Source of the DNA: Atherix ibis
Taxonomy: Eukaryota; Arthropoda; Insecta; Diptera; Athericidae
Direction: 5' to 3'
Assembly: GCA_958298945.1 (NCBI GenBank)
Contig: OY282610.1
Span: 51,653,667-51,717,666, forward strand
Length of the DNA: 64,000 nucleotides
A program made the position numbers and the translations under genes. The first letter of the stretch is position 1. Each line of letters begins with the position of its first letter. Below, piece after piece: positions 1 through 12,767 of the stretch. A model generated the notes under the pieces. That model was not told where the DNA came from. It ran no database searches and saw nothing but the letters and a program-made list of their open reading frames with translations.

Positions 1-1080
1 GTGCTCACAAAAATTTATTCTGAAAGGATATTCCTTTTTCGATCAGGATAATATGGATCTAGAAGGCTATGTTAAAGTGTATGTAATGAAACCATGAAAC
101 AAATTGCCATTTTTATCCAAAAAAGCAAACTTTATTTTTTTAAAAATACAGCGAACTTTAGGTATTTTTTTTTAAAACGCCTGGAAAAAATTTTCTTGTA
201 AGGACTTTTTTAGTCCGATCAGGACAATAAGAATAATTATTAGTTTCACATATGTAAGCGCATTAACATCATTAAACAAATTTTCGAAAAAATTTCCTTT
301 TTCATAGAAAAATAGAAATTTAAAAAAAAATTTAATGATCTTTTGGCAAATTTTTCTCAAAACTCCCACCGAAATTTATCGTGACATGTCATTTTCCTTC
401 CAATCCTTATATTAAGAGTCATAGAAGGTTTGCCTGAAAGTGTGCAATGACACCACAAAATAAATTCTAAAAAACCTTAATTTTTATACAAAAAAAACGA
501 ATTTTAATAAAGAAAACAATTAATTTTATGAATTTTTTCTCAAAATCACCAACAAAAATTTATCCAGAAAGGATATTCTCATTCCAATCGAGAAAATATG
601 TATTGGAGAAGCTTTGCCTAAAAGTACGCAATGACACCATAAAAACAATTCTAAAAACCTTAATTTGTATACAAAAAAAAAACGAATTTTAAGAAAGAAA
701 ACTATAAATTTTATGAATTTTTTCTCAAAATCACCAACAAAAATTTATCCAGAAAGGATATTCTCATTCCAATCGAGAAAATATGTATTGGAGAAGCTTT
801 GCCTGAAAGTACGCAATGACACCATAAAAACAATTCTAAAAACCTTAATTTGTATACAAAAAAAAACGAATTTTAGGAAAGAAAACTATAAATTTTATGA
901 ATTTTTTCTCAAAATCACCAACAAAAATTTATCCAGAAAGGATATTCTCATTCCAATCGAGAAAATATGCATTGGAGAAGCTTTGCCTGAAAGTACGCAA
1001 TGACACCATAAAAACCGTTCTAAAAACCTTAATTTTTATACAAAAAAAAATGAATTTTAAGAAAGAAAACCATAAATTTG
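1..1080 (+). repeat. Higher-order unit U0 (left-truncated), n=3
   Basis: The window opens inside D2 at GTGCTCAC. D2 to D4 run to about 527 and canonical monomers start at 528, 713 and 897. D3 carries rare variants CAGGACAATAAG and GTAAGCGC, shared only with U2, which marks it as one copy of a larger duplication. Confidence 0.9.
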
Positions 1081-3632
1081 ATGAATTTTTTCTCAACGCC
1101 ACCAACAAAAAATTATCCAGAAAGAATTTTCTCATTCCAATGAGAATAATATGAATCGGAAAAGCTTTGCCTGAAAGTGCACAATCATACCCCAAACAAA
1201 CATCTCCAAAAAACCACCATTTTCATAGAGAAAAACAAATTTTAAGAGAAAGTGGACTCAGTGTAATAATTGTTGCCTCCTATTTTTTGAGAAAACTGGG
1301 TGCCTGGTGTAAAAATTGGATTTTCGTGAATATTGTCACAAATTTTCGAATTTTTGTAGTTTTTTTGCATATCTTTAGGTGGTCAATTTATTTTGCTTTC
1401 AGTAAATAAAAAATTCAATTTTAGGCAATTTTTTTTTAATAGTGCTCACAAAAATTTATTCTGAAAGGATATTCCTTTTTCGATCAGGATAATATGGATC
1501 TAGAAGGCTATGTTAAAGTGTATGTAATGAAACCATGAAACAAATTGTCATTTTTATCCAAAAAAGCAAACTTTATTTTTAAAAAAATACAGCGAACTTT
1601 AGGTATTTTTTTTTAAAACGCCTGGAAAAAAATTGCCTGTAAGGACTTTTTTAGTCCGATCAGGATAATAAGAATAATTATTAGTTTCACATATGTATGC
1701 GCATTAACATCATTAAACAAATTTTAGAAAAAATTCCCTTTTTCATAGAAAAATAGAAATTTAAAAAAAAATTTAATGATCTTTTGGCAAATTTTTCTCA
1801 AAACTACCCCCGAAATTTATCGTGACATGTCATTTTCCTTCCAATCATTATACTAAGAGTCATTGAAGATTTGCCTGAAAGTGTGCAATGACACCACAAA
1901 ATAAATTCTAAAAAACCTCAATTTTTATACAAAAAAAACGAATTTTAATAAAGAAAACAATTAATTTTATGAATTTTTTCTCAAAATCACCAACAAAAAT
2001 TTATCCAGAAAGGATATTCTCATTTCAATCGAGAAAATATGTATTGGAGAAGCTTTGCCTGAAAGTACGCAATGACACCATAAAAACAATTCTAAAAACC
2101 TTAATTTGTATACAAAAAAAAAACGAATTTTAAGAAAGAAAACTATAAATTTTATGATTTTTTCTCAAAATCACCAACAAAAATTTATCCAGAAAGGATA
2201 TTCTCATTCCAATCGAGAAAATATGCATTGAAGAAGCTTTGCCTAAAAGTACGCAATGACACCATAAAAACCGTTCTAAAAACCTTAATTTTTTATACAA
2301 AAAAAAAACGAATTTTAAGAAAGAAAACAATAAATTGTATGAATTTTTTCTCAAAATCACCAACAAAAATTTATCCAGAAAGGATATTCTCATTCCAATC
2401 GAGAAAAATATGTATTCGGAGAAGCTTTGCCTGAAAGTACGCAATGACACCATAAAAACAATTCTAAAAACCTTAATTTGTATATAAAATAAAAACGAAT
2501 TTTAAGAAAGAAAACTATAAATTTTATGAATTTTTTCTCAAAATCACCAACAAAAATTTATCCAGAAAGGATATTCTCATTCCAATCGAGAAAATATGTA
2601 TTGGAGAAGCTTTGCCTGAAAGTACGCAATGACACCATAAAAACAATTCTAAAAACCTTAATTTGTATAAAAAAAAAACGAATTTTAGAAAAGAAATCTA
2701 TAAATTTTATGAATTTTTTCTCAAAATCACCAACAAAAATTTATCCAGAAAGGATATTCTCATTCCAATCGAGAAAATATGCATTGAAGAAGCTTTGCCT
2801 AAAAGTACACAATAACACCATAAAAACCGTTCTAAAAACCTTAATTTTTATACAAAAAAAAAAAACGAATTTTAAGAAAGAAAACAATAAATTTTATGAA
2901 TTTTTTCTCAAAATCACCAACAAAAATTTATCCAGAAAGGAAATTCTCATTTCAATCAAGAAAATATGCATTGGAGAAGCTTTGCCTAAAAGTACGCAAT
3001 GACACCATAAAAACAATTCTAAAAACCTTAATTTTTATACAAAAAAAATGAATTTTAAGAAAGAAAACCATAAATTTTATGAATTTTTTCTCAAAAATCA
3101 CCAACAAAAATTTATCCAGAAAGGATATTCTCATTCCAATCGAGAAAATATGTATTGGAGAAGCTTTGCCTGAAAGTACGCAATGACACCATAAAAACAA
3201 TTCTAAAAACCTTAATTTGTATACAAAAAAAAAACGAATTTTAGGAAAGAAAACTATAATTTTTATGAATTTTTTTCTCAAATCACCAACAAAAATTTAT
3301 CCAGAAAGGATATTCTCATTTCAATCGAGAAAATATGCATTGGAAAAGCTTTGCCTAAAAGTACACAATAACACCATAAAAACCGTTCTAAAAACCTTAA
3401 TTTTTATACAAAAAAAAACGAATTTTAAGAAAGAAAACAATAAATTTTATGAATTTTTTCTCAAAATCACCAACAAAAATTTATCCAGAAAGGAAATTCT
3501 CATTTCAATCAAGAAAATACGCATTGGAGAAGCTTTGCCTGAAAGTACGCAATGACACCATAAAAACAATTCTAAAAACCTTAATTTTTTATACAAAAAA
3601 AATGAATTTTAAGAAAGAAAACCATAAATTTT
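1081..3632 (+). repeat. Higher-order unit U1, n=9
   Basis: Core 1081-1968, then nine canonical monomers. D0 has the private variant TCAACGCCACCAAC shared with U3; D3 has AATTGCCTG and TTTTAGAAAAAATTCC, also shared with U3. Several monomers contain single-base indels (for example GAGAAAAATATG near 2403 and TCAAAAATCACC near 3095). Confidence 0.92.
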
Positions 3633-5072
3633 ATGAATTTTTTCTCAAAACCACCAACAAAAATTTATCCAGAAAGAATTTTCTCATTCCAATGAGAATA
3701 ATATGAATTGGAGAAGCTTTGCATGAAAGTGCACAATCGTACCCCAAACAAACATCTCCAAAAAACCACCATTTTCATAGAGAAAAACAAATTTTAAGAG
3801 AAAGTGGACTCAGTGTAATAATTGTTGCCTCCTATTTTTTGAGAAAACTGGGTGCCTGGTGTAAAAATTGGATTTTCGTGAATATTGTCACAAATTTTCG
3901 AATTTTTGTGGTTTTTTGCATATCTTTAGGTGGTCAATTTATTTTGCTTTCAGTAAATAAAAAATTTAATTTTAGGCAATTTTTTTTAATAGTGCTCACA
4001 AAAATTTATTCTGAAAGGATATTCCTTTTCGATCAGGATAATATGTGATCTAGAAGGCTATGTTAAAGTGTATGTAATGAAACCATGAAACAAATTGCCA
4101 TTTTTATCCAAAAAAGCAAACTTTATTTTTTTAAAAATACAGCGAACTTTAGGTATTTTTTTTTAAAACGCCTGGAAAAAATTTTCTTGTAAGGACTTTT
4201 TTAGTCCGATCAGGACAATAAGAATAATTATTAGTTTCACATATGTAAGCGCATTAACATCATTAAACAAATTTTCGAAAAAATTTCCTTTTTCATAGAA
4301 AAAATAGAAATTTAAAAAAAAATTTAATGATCTTTTGGCAAATTTTTCTCAAAACTCCCACCGAAATTTATCGTGACATGTCATTTTCCTTCCAATCCTT
4401 ATATTAAGAGTCATAGAAGGTTTGCCTGAAAGTGTGCAATGACACCACAAAATAAATTCTAAAAAACCTTAATTTTTTATACAAAAAAAACGAATTTTAA
4501 TAAAGAAAACAATTAATTTTATGAATTTTTTCTCAAAATCACCAACAAAAATTTATCCAGAAAGGATATTCTCATTCCAATCGAGAAAATATGTATTGGA
4601 GAAGCTTTGCCTAAAAGTACGCAATGACACCATAAAAACAATTCTAAAAACCTTAATTTGTATACAAAAAAAAACGAATTTTAAGAAAGAAAACTATAAA
4701 TTTTATGAATTTTTTCTCAAAATCACCAACAAAAATTTATCCAGAAAGGATATTCTCATTCCAATCGAGAAAATATGTATTGGAGAAGCTTTGCCTGAAA
4801 GTACGCAATGACACCATAAAAACAATTCTAAAAACCTTAATTTGTATACAAAAAAAAACGAATTTTAGGAAAGAAAACTATAAATTTTATGAATTTTTTC
4901 TCAAAATCACCAACAAAAATTTATCCAGAAAGGATATTCTCATTCCAATCGAGAAAATATGCATTGGAGAAGCTTTGCCTGAAAGTACGCAATGACACCA
5001 TAAAAACCGTTCTAAAAACCTTAATTTTTATACAAAAAAAAATGAATTTTAAGAAAGAAAACCATAAATTTG
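3633..5072 (+). repeat. Higher-order unit U2, n=3
   Basis: Core 3633-4520, canonical monomers from 4521. D3 repeats the CAGGACAATAAG and GTAAGCGC variants of U0. There is an extra T in ATATGTGATC near 4045 and a lengthened A-run near 4290. Confidence 0.92.
4705..4888 (+). repeat. Canonical monomer M (exemplar, 184 bp)
   Basis: Representative of about 169 canonical monomers. Landmarks in order are ATGAATTTTTTCTC, CACCAACAAAAATTTATCC, AGAAAGGATATTCTCATTCC, GGAGAAGCTTTGCC, CGCAATGACACCATAAAAAC, then an A-run, CGAATTTTAAG and AACTATAAATTTT. Three recurring subtypes differ at linked sites. One has ATGTATTGG, ACAATTCT and TTTGTATAC (as here). A second has ATGCATTGG, CTAAAAGT, ACCGTTCT and AACAATAAA. 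A third has GGAAATTCTCATTTC and AATCAAG and usually lies last before the next core. Length is 183-185 bp, varying mainly in the A-run. Confidence 0.95.
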
Positions 5073-8000
5073 ATGAATTTTTTCTCAACGCCACCAACAA
5101 AAAATTATCCAGAAAGAATTTTCTCATTCCAATGAGAATAATATGAATCGGAAAAGCTTTGCCTGAAAGTGCACAATCATACCCCAAACAAACATCTCCA
5201 AAAAACCACCATTTTCATAGAGAAAAACAAATTTTAAGAGAAAGTGGACTCAGTGTAATAATTGTTGCCTCCTATTTTTTGAGAAAACTGGGTGCCTGGT
5301 GTAAAAATTGGATTTTCGTGAATATTGTCACAAATTTTCGAATTTTTGTAGTTTTTTGCATATCTTTAGGTGGTCAATTTATTTTGCTTTCAGTAAATAA
5401 AAAATTCAATTTTAGGCAATTTTTTTTTAATAGTGCTCACAAAAATTTATTCTGAAAGGATATTCCTTTTTCGATCAGGATAATATGGATCTAGAAGGCT
5501 ATGTTAAAGTGTATGTAATGAAACCATGAAACAAATTGTCATTTTTATCCAAAAAAGCAAACTTTATTTTTAAAAAAATACAGCGAACTTTAGGTATTTT
5601 TTTTTAAAACGCCTGGAAAAAATTGCCTGTAAGGACTTTTTTAGTCCGATCAGGATAATAAGAATAATTATTAGTTTCACATATGTATGCGCATTAACAT
5701 CATTAAACAAATTTTAGAAAAAATTCCCCTTTTTCATAGAAAAATAGAAATTTTAAAAAAAATTTAATGATCTTTTGGCAAATTTTTCTCAAAACTACCC
5801 CCGAAATTTATCGTGACATGTCATTTTCCTTCCAATCATTATACTAAGAGTCATTGAAGATTTGCCTGAAAGTGTGCAATGACACCACAAAATAAATTCT
5901 AAAAAACCTCAATTTTTATACAAAAAAAAACGAATTTTAATAAAGAAAACAATTAATTTTATGAATTTTTTCTCAAAATCACCAACAAAAATTTATCCAG
6001 AAAGGATATTCTCATTTCAATCGAGAAAATATGTATTGGAGAAGCTTTGCCTGAAAGTACGCAATGACACCATAAAAACAATTCTAAAAACCTTAATTTG
6101 TGTACAAAAAAAAACGAATTTTAAGAAAGAAAACTATAAATTTTATGATTTTTTCTCAAATCACCAACAAAAATTTATCCAGAAAGGATATTCTCATTCC
6201 AATCGAGAAAATATGCATTGAAGAAGCTTTGCCTAAAAGTACGCAATGACACCATAAAAACCGTTCTAAAAACCTTAATTTTTATACAAAAAAAAACGAA
6301 TTTTAAGAAAGAAAACAATAAATTTTATGAATTTTTTCTCAAAATCACCAACAAAAATTTATCCAGAAAGGATATTCTCATTCCAATCGAGAAAATATGC
6401 ATTGAAAAAACTTTGCCTAAAAGTACGCAATGACACCATAAAAACAATTCTAAAAACCTTAATTTGTATACAAAAAAAAAACGAATTTTAAGAAAGAAAA
6501 CTATAAATTTTATGAATTTTTTCTCAAAATCACCAACAAAAATTTATCCAGAAAGGATATTCTCATTCCAATCGAGAAAATATGTATTGGAGAAGCTTTG
6601 CCTGAAAGTACGCAATGACACCATAAAAACAATTCTAAAAACCTTAATTTGTATACAAAAAAAAACGAATTTTAGGAAAGAAAACTATAAATTTTATGAA
6701 TTTTTTCTCAAAATCACCAACAAAAATTTATCCAGAAAGGATATTCTCATTCCAGTCGAGAAAATATGCATTGGAGAAGCTTTGCCTGAAAGTACGCAAT
6801 GACACCATAAAAACCGTTCTAAAAACCTTAATTTTTATACAAAAAAAAAAAACGAATTTTAAGAAAGAAAACTATAAATTTTATGATTTTTTCTCAAAAT
6901 CACCAACAAAAATTTATCCAGAAAGGATATTCTCATTCCAATCGAGAAAATATGTATTGGAGAAGCTTTGCCTAAAAGTACGCAATGACACCATAAAAAC
7001 CGTTCTAAAAACCTTCATTTTTATACAAAAAAAAACGAATTTTAAGAAAGAAAACAATAAATTTTATGAATTTTTTCTCAAAATCACCAACAAAAATTTA
7101 TCCAGAAAGGAAATTCTCATTTCAATCAAGAAAATATGCATTGGAGAAGCTTTTCCTGAAAGTACGCAATGACACCATAAAAACAATTCTAAAAACCTTA
7201 ATTTGTATACAAAAAAAAAAAACGAATTTTAAGGAAGAAAACTATAAATTTATGAATTTTTTCTCAAAATCACCAACAAAAATTTATCCAGAAAGGATAT
7301 TCTCATTCCAATCGAGAAAATATGTATTGGAGAAGCTTTGCCTGAAAGTTCGCAATGACACCATAAAAACAATTCTAAAAACCTTAATTTGTATACAAAA
7401 AAAAACGAATTTTAGGAAAGAAAACTATAAATTTTATGATTTTTCTCTCAAAATCACCAACAAAAATTTATCCAGAAAGGATATTCTCATTTCAATCGAG
7501 AAAATATGCATTGGAGAAGCTTTGCCTAAAAGTACACAATGACACCATAAAAACTGTTCTAAAAACCTTAATTTTTATACAAAAAAAAAACGAATTTTAA
7601 GAAAGAAAACAATAAATTTTATGAATTTTTTCTCAAAATCACCAACAAAAATTTATCCAGAAAGAATATTCCTCATTCCAATCGAGAAAATATATATTGG
7701 AGAAGCTTTGCCTGAAAGTACGCAATGACACCATAAAAACAATTCTAAAAACCTTAATTTGTATACAAAAAAAAAACGAATTTTAAGAAAGAAAACTATA
7801 AATTTTATGAATTTTTTCTCAAAATCACCAACAAAAATTTATCCAGAAAGGATATTCTCATTCCAATCGAGAAAATATGCATTGGAGAAGCTTTGCCTAA
7901 AAGTACGCAATGACACCATAAAAACCGTTCTAAAAACCTTAATTTTTATACAAAAAAAACGAATTTTAAGAAAGAAAACAATAAATTTTATGAATTTTTT

Positions 8001-8174
8001 CTCAAAATCACCAACAAAAATTTATCCAAAAAGGAAATTCTCATTTCAATCAAGAAAATATGCATTGGAAAAGCTTTGCCTGAAAGTACGCAATAACACC
8101 ATAAAAAACAATTCTAAAAACCTTAATTTTTATACAAAAAAAAATGAATTTTAAGAAAGAAAACCATAAATTTG
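5073..8174 (+). repeat. Higher-order unit U3, n=12 (longest)
   Basis: Core 5073-5960 followed by 12 canonical monomers, the longest canonical run in the window. The core duplicates that of U1. Monomer subtypes recur in blocks of two or three, as expected from internal duplication. Small indels are frequent (TCAAATCACC near 6157, CTCTCAAAA near 7445, TTCCTCATTCC near 7668). Confidence 0.92.
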
Positions 8175-10534
8175 ATGAATTTTTTCTCAAAACCACCAAC
8201 AAAAATTTATCCAGAAAGAATTTTCTCATTCCAATGAGAATAATATGAATCGGAGAAGCTTTGCCTGAAAGTGCACAATCATACCCCAAACAAACATCTC
8301 CAAAAAACCACCATTTTCATAGAGAAAAACAAATTTTAAGAGAAAGTGGACTCAGTGTAATAATTGTTGCCTCCTATTTTTTGAGAAAACTGGGTGCCTG
8401 GTGTAAAAATTGGATTTTCGTGAATATTGTCACAAATTTTCGAATTTTTGTAGTTTTTTGCATATCTTTAGGTGGTCAATTTATTTTGCTTTCAGTAAAT
8501 AAAAAATTTAATTTTAGGCAATTTTTTTTTAATAGTGCTCACAAAAATTTATTCTGAAAGGATATTCCTTTTTCGATCAGGATAATATGGATCTAGAAGG
8601 CTATGTTAAAGTGTATGTAATGAAACCATTAAACAAATTGTCATTTTTATCCAAAAAAGCAAACTTTATTTTTAAAAAAATACAGCGAACTTTAGGTATT
8701 TTTTTTTAAAACGCCTGGAAAAAATTTTCCTGTAAGGACTTTTTTAGTCCGATCAGGATAATAAGAATAATTATTAGTTTCACATATGTATGCGCATTAA
8801 CATCATTAAACAAATTTTCGAAAAAATTCCCTTTTTCATAGAAAAATAGAAATTTAAAAAAAAATTTAATGATCTTTTGGCAAATTTTTCTCAAAACTCC
8901 CACCGAAATTTATCGTGACATGTCATTTTCCTTCCAATCATTATACTAAGAGTCATAGAAGATTTGCCTGAAAGTGTGCAATGACACCACAAAATAAATT
9001 CTAAAAAACCTTAATTTTTATACAAAAAAAACGAATTTTAATAAAGAAAACAATTAATTTTATGAATTTTTTCTCAAAATCACCAACAAAAATTTATCCA
9101 GAAAGGATATTCTCATTTCAATCGAGAAAATATGTATTGGAGATGCTTTTGCCTGAAAGTACACAATGACACCATAAAAACTGTTCTAAAAACCTTAATT
9201 TTTATACAAAAAAAAAAAACGAATTTTAAGAAAGAAAACAATAAATTTTATGAATTTTTTCTCAAAATCACCAACAAAAATTTATCCAGAAGGAAATTCT
9301 CATTTCAATCAAGAAAATATGCATTGGAGAAGCTTTGCCTGAAAGTACGCAATGACACCATAAAAACAATTCTAAAAACCTTAATTTTTATACAAAAAAA
9401 AATGAATTTTAAGAAAGAAAACCATAAATTTTATGAATTTTTTCTCAAAACCACCAACAAAAATTTATCCAGAAAGAATTTTCTCATTCCAATCGAGAAA
9501 ATATGTATTGGAGAAGCTTTGCCTGAAAGTACGCAATGACACCATAAAAACAATTCTAAAAACCTTAATTTGTATACTAAAAAAAACGAATTTTTAGGAA
9601 AGAAAACTATAAATTTTATGAATTTTTTCTCAAAATCACCAACAAAAATTTATCCAGAAATGATATTCTCATTCCAATCGAGAAAATATGCATTGGAGAA
9701 GCTTTGCCTAAAAGTACGCAATGACACCATAAAAACCGTTCTAAAAACCTTAATTTTTATACAAAAAAAACGAATTTTAAGAAAGAAAACAATAAATTTT
9801 ATGAATTTTTTCTCAAAATCACCAACAAAAATTTATCCAAAAAGGAAATTCTCATTTCAATCAAGAAAATATGCATTGGAGAAGCTTTGCCTGAAAGTAC
9901 GCAATGACACCATAAAAACAATTCTAAAAACCTTAATTTTTATACAAAAAAAATGAATTTTAAGAAAGAAAACCATAAATTTTATGAATTTTTTCTCAAA
10001 ACCACCAACAAAAATTTATCCAGAAAGGATATTCTCATTCCAATCGAGAAAATATGTATTGGAGATGCTTTGCCTGAAAGTACACAATAACACCATAAAA
10101 ACTGTTCTAAAAACCTTAATTTTTTATACAAAAAAAAACGAATTTTAAGAAAGAAAACAATAAATTTTATGAATTCTTTCTCAAAATCACCAACAAAAAT
10201 TTATCCAGAAAGGAAATTTCTCATTTCAATCAAGAAAATATGCATTGGAGAAGCTTTGCCTGAAAGTACGCAATGACACCATAAAAACAATTCTAAAAAC
10301 CTTAATTTTTATACAAAAAAAATGAATTTTAAGAAAGAAAACCATAAATTTTATGAATTTTTTCTCAAAACCACCAACAAAAATTTATCCAGAAAGGATA
10401 TTCTCATTCCAATCGAGAAAATATGCATTGGAGAAGCTTTGCCTAAAAGTACGCAATGACACCATAAAAACCGTTCTAAAAACCTTAATTTTTATACAAA
10501 AAAACGAATTTTAAGAAAGAAAACCATAAATTTG
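8175..10534 (+). repeat. Higher-order unit U4, n=8
   Basis: Core 8175-9061, then eight canonical monomers. The private marker GGAGATGC occurs in the first and sixth (near 9139 and 10061, five monomers apart), implying a five-monomer internal duplication. Several monomers start like D0 (AAAACCACCAAC) and continue as M. U4 pairs with U7. Confidence 0.92.
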
Positions 10535-12160
10535 ATGAATTTTTTCTCAAAACCACCAACAAAAATTTATCCAGAAAGAATTTTCTCATTCCAATGGGAA
10601 TAATATGAATCGGAGAAGCTTTGCCTGAAAGTGCACAATCATACCCCAAACAAACATCTCCAAAAAACCACCATTTTCATAGAGAAAAACAAATTTTAAG
10701 AGAAAGTGGGACTCAGTGTAATAATTGTTGCCTCCTATTTTTGAGAAAACTGGGTGCCTGGTGTAAAAATTGGATTTTCGTGAATATTGTCCACAAATTT
10801 TCGAATTTTTGTGGTTTTTTGCATATCTTTAGGTGGTCAATTTATTATGCTTTCAGTAAATAAAAAATTTAATTTTAGGCAATTTTTTTTTAATAGTGCT
10901 CACAAAAAATTTATTCTGAAAGGATATTCCTTTTTCGATCAGGATAATATGGATCTAGAAGGCTATGTTAAAGTGTATGTAATGAAACCATGAAACAAAT
11001 TGCCATTTTTATCCAAAAAAGCAAACTTTATTTTTAAAAAAATACAGCGAACTTTAGGTATTTTTTTTTAAAACGCCTGGAAAAATTTTTCCTGTAAGGA
11101 CTTTTTTAGTCCGATCAGGATAATAAGAATAATTATTAGTTTCACATATGTATGCGCATTAACATCATTAAACAAATTTTCGAAAAAATTTCCTTTTTCA
11201 TAGAAAAATAGAAATTTAAAAAAAAATTTTATGATCTTTTGGCAAATTTTTCTCAAAACTCCCACCGAAATTTATCGTGACATGTCATTTTCCTTCCAAT
11301 CATTATATTAAGAGTCATAGAAGGTTTGCCTGAAAGTGTGCAATGACACCACAAAATAAATTCTAAAAAACCTTAATTTTTATACAAAAAAAACGAATTT
11401 TAATAAAGAAAACAATTAATTTTATGAATTTTTTCTCAAAATCACCAACAAAAATTTATCCAGAAAGGATATTCTCATTCCAATCGAGAAAATATGTATT
11501 GGAGAAGCTTTGCCTGAAAGTACGCAATGACACCATAAAAACAATTCTAAAAACCTTAATTTGTATACAAAAAAAAACGAATTTTAAGAAAGAAAACTAT
11601 AAATTTTATGAATTTTTTCTCAAAATCACCAACAAAAATTTATCCAGAAAGGATATTCTCATTCCAATCGAGAAAATATGTATTGAAGAAGCTTTGCCTG
11701 AAAGTACGCAATGATACCATAAAAACAATTCTAAAAACCTTAATTTGTATACAAAAAAAAAACGAATTTTAGGAAAGAAAACTATAAATTTTATGAATTT
11801 TTTCTCAAAATCACCAACAAAAATTTATCCAGAAAGGATATTCTCATTCCAATCGAGAAAATATGCATTGGAGAAGCTTTGCCTAAAAGTACGCAATGAC
11901 ACCATAAAAACCGTTCTAAAAACCTTAATTTTTATACAAAAAAAAACGAATTTTAAGAAAGAAAACAATAAATTTTATGAATTTTTTCTCAAAATCACCA
12001 ACAAAAATTTATCCAAAAAGGAAATTCTCATTTCAATCAAGAAAATATGCATTGGAGAAGCTTTGCCTGAAAGTTCGCAATGACACCATAAAAACAATTC
12101 TAAAAACCTTAATTTTTATACAAAAAAAAATGAATTTTAAGAAAGAAAACCATAAATTTG
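10535..12160 (+). repeat. Higher-order unit U5, n=4
   Basis: Core 10535-11423 and four canonical monomers. The markers TTTATTATGCTTTCAG in D1 and GGAAAAATTTTTCCTG in D3 are shared with U8. The core has extra bases in GTGGGACTCAG (~10708), GTCCACAAA (~10790) and CACAAAAAATTT (~10901). Confidence 0.92.
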
Positions 12161-12344
12161 ATGAATTTTTTCTCAAAACCACCAACAAAAATTTATCCAG
12201 AAAGAATTTTCTCATTCCAATGGGAATAATATGAATCGGAGAAGCTTTGCCTGAAAGTGCACAATCATACCCCAAACAAACATCTCCAAAAAACCACCAT
12301 TTTCATAGAGAAAAACAAATTTTAAGAGAAAGTGGACTCAGTGT
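12161..12344 (+). repeat. Core monomer D0 (exemplar)
   Basis: First monomer of the fixed core. Its 5' half is close to canonical but carries AAAACCACCAAC, AGAAAGAATTTTCTC and CCAATGGGAATAATATGAAT (GAGAAT in most units). It keeps the HindIII-containing GGAGAAGCTTTGCC, then departs at GTGCACAATCATACCCC and AAACATCTCC. D0 marks each unit start; its 5' end was used as the coordinate of every unit in this annotation. Confidence 0.9.
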
Positions 12345-12504
12345 AATAATTGTTGCCTCCTATTTTTTGAGAAAACTGGGTGCCTGGTGTAAAAATTGGA
12401 TTTTCGTGAATATTGTCACAAATTTTCGAATTTTTGTATTTTTTTGCATATCTTTAGGTGGTCAATTTATTTTGCTTTCAGTAAATAAAAAATTTAATTT
12501 TAGG
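12345..12504 (+). repeat. Core monomer D1, short and most diverged (exemplar)
   Basis: About 160 bp, the most diverged part of the unit, with a relatively G+C-rich patch GGGTGCCTGGTG. Its two ends still align by eye with the monomer: ATTTTTTGAGAAAAC with the 5' ATTTTTTCTCAAAAT, AAAAATTGG...GAATATTGTCAC with AAAAATTTA...GATATTCTCAT, and ATAAAAAATTTAATTTTAGG with the A-run/GAATTTTAGG end. The middle is unrecognisable and about 24 bp short. I infer an old monomer with an internal deletion; an unrelated insert is the alternative. Confidence 0.6.
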
Positions 12505-12681
12505 CAATTTTTTTTTAATAGTGCTCACAAAAATTTATTCTGAAAGGATATTCCTTTTTCGATCAGGATAATATGGATCTAGAAGGCTATGTTAAAGTGT
12601 ATGTAATGAAACCATGAAACAAATTGTCATTTTTATCCAAAAAAGCAAACTTTATTTTTTAAAAAATACAGCGAACTTTAG
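12505..12681 (+). repeat. Core monomer D2 (exemplar, ~177 bp)
   Basis: Diverged monomer starting at CAATTTTTTTTTAATAGTGC. Monomer ancestry shows in CACAAAAATTTATTC, GAAAGGATATTC, ATATGGATCTAGAAGGC and TTTTATCCAAAAAAGC. It holds an AAGGA-TAT-TCCTT dyad and an XbaI site (TCTAGA), expected once per unit. It shares the 14-mer CGATCAGGATAATA with D3, which suggests D2 and D3 are closest relatives. Confidence 0.85.
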
Positions 12682-12714
12682 GTATTTTTTTTTAAAACGC
12701 CTGGAAAAAATTTT

Positions 12715-12743
12715 CCTGTAAGGACTTTTTTAGTCCGATCAGG
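12715..12743. other. Symmetric imperfect hairpin in D3 (exemplar)
   Basis: Arms CCTG...CAGG enclose arms GGACT...AGTCC around a TTTTT loop, with three unpaired bases on each side (TAA and GAT). The element recurs in nearly all 38 cores; U24 has a change inside the right arm (AGTCGG near 41215). A T-run after a short stem looks superficially like a bacterial terminator, but the T-run is the loop and there is no transcription unit. Confidence 0.7.
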
Positions 12744-12767
12744 ATAATAAGAATAATTATTAGTTTC

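Larger units (their letters stand above)
1..6390 (+). repeat. ~3.99-kb duplication (U0-U1 and U2-U3)
   Basis: Position 1 corresponds to 3992, and shared private variants continue to roughly 2390 and 6390. They include GTAAGCGC, CAGGACAATAAG, TCAACGCCACCAAC, AATTGCCTG and TTTTAGAAAAAATTCC. Beyond that the canonical runs differ in length (9 and 12). Confidence 0.88.

Noticed and set aside
1167..1409. Recurrent 80-123-codon plus-strand frame starting MPESAQ, one per unit
   Set aside because: It needs a TTG start, lies across D0-D1-D2, and is broken by frameshift or stop in U5, U11, U20, U23, U26 and U28. Conservation equals that of the surrounding satellite.
12715..12743. Rho-independent terminator in D3
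   Set aside because: The T-run is the hairpin loop rather than a tail, the stem is short, and there is no upstream gene or bacterial context.
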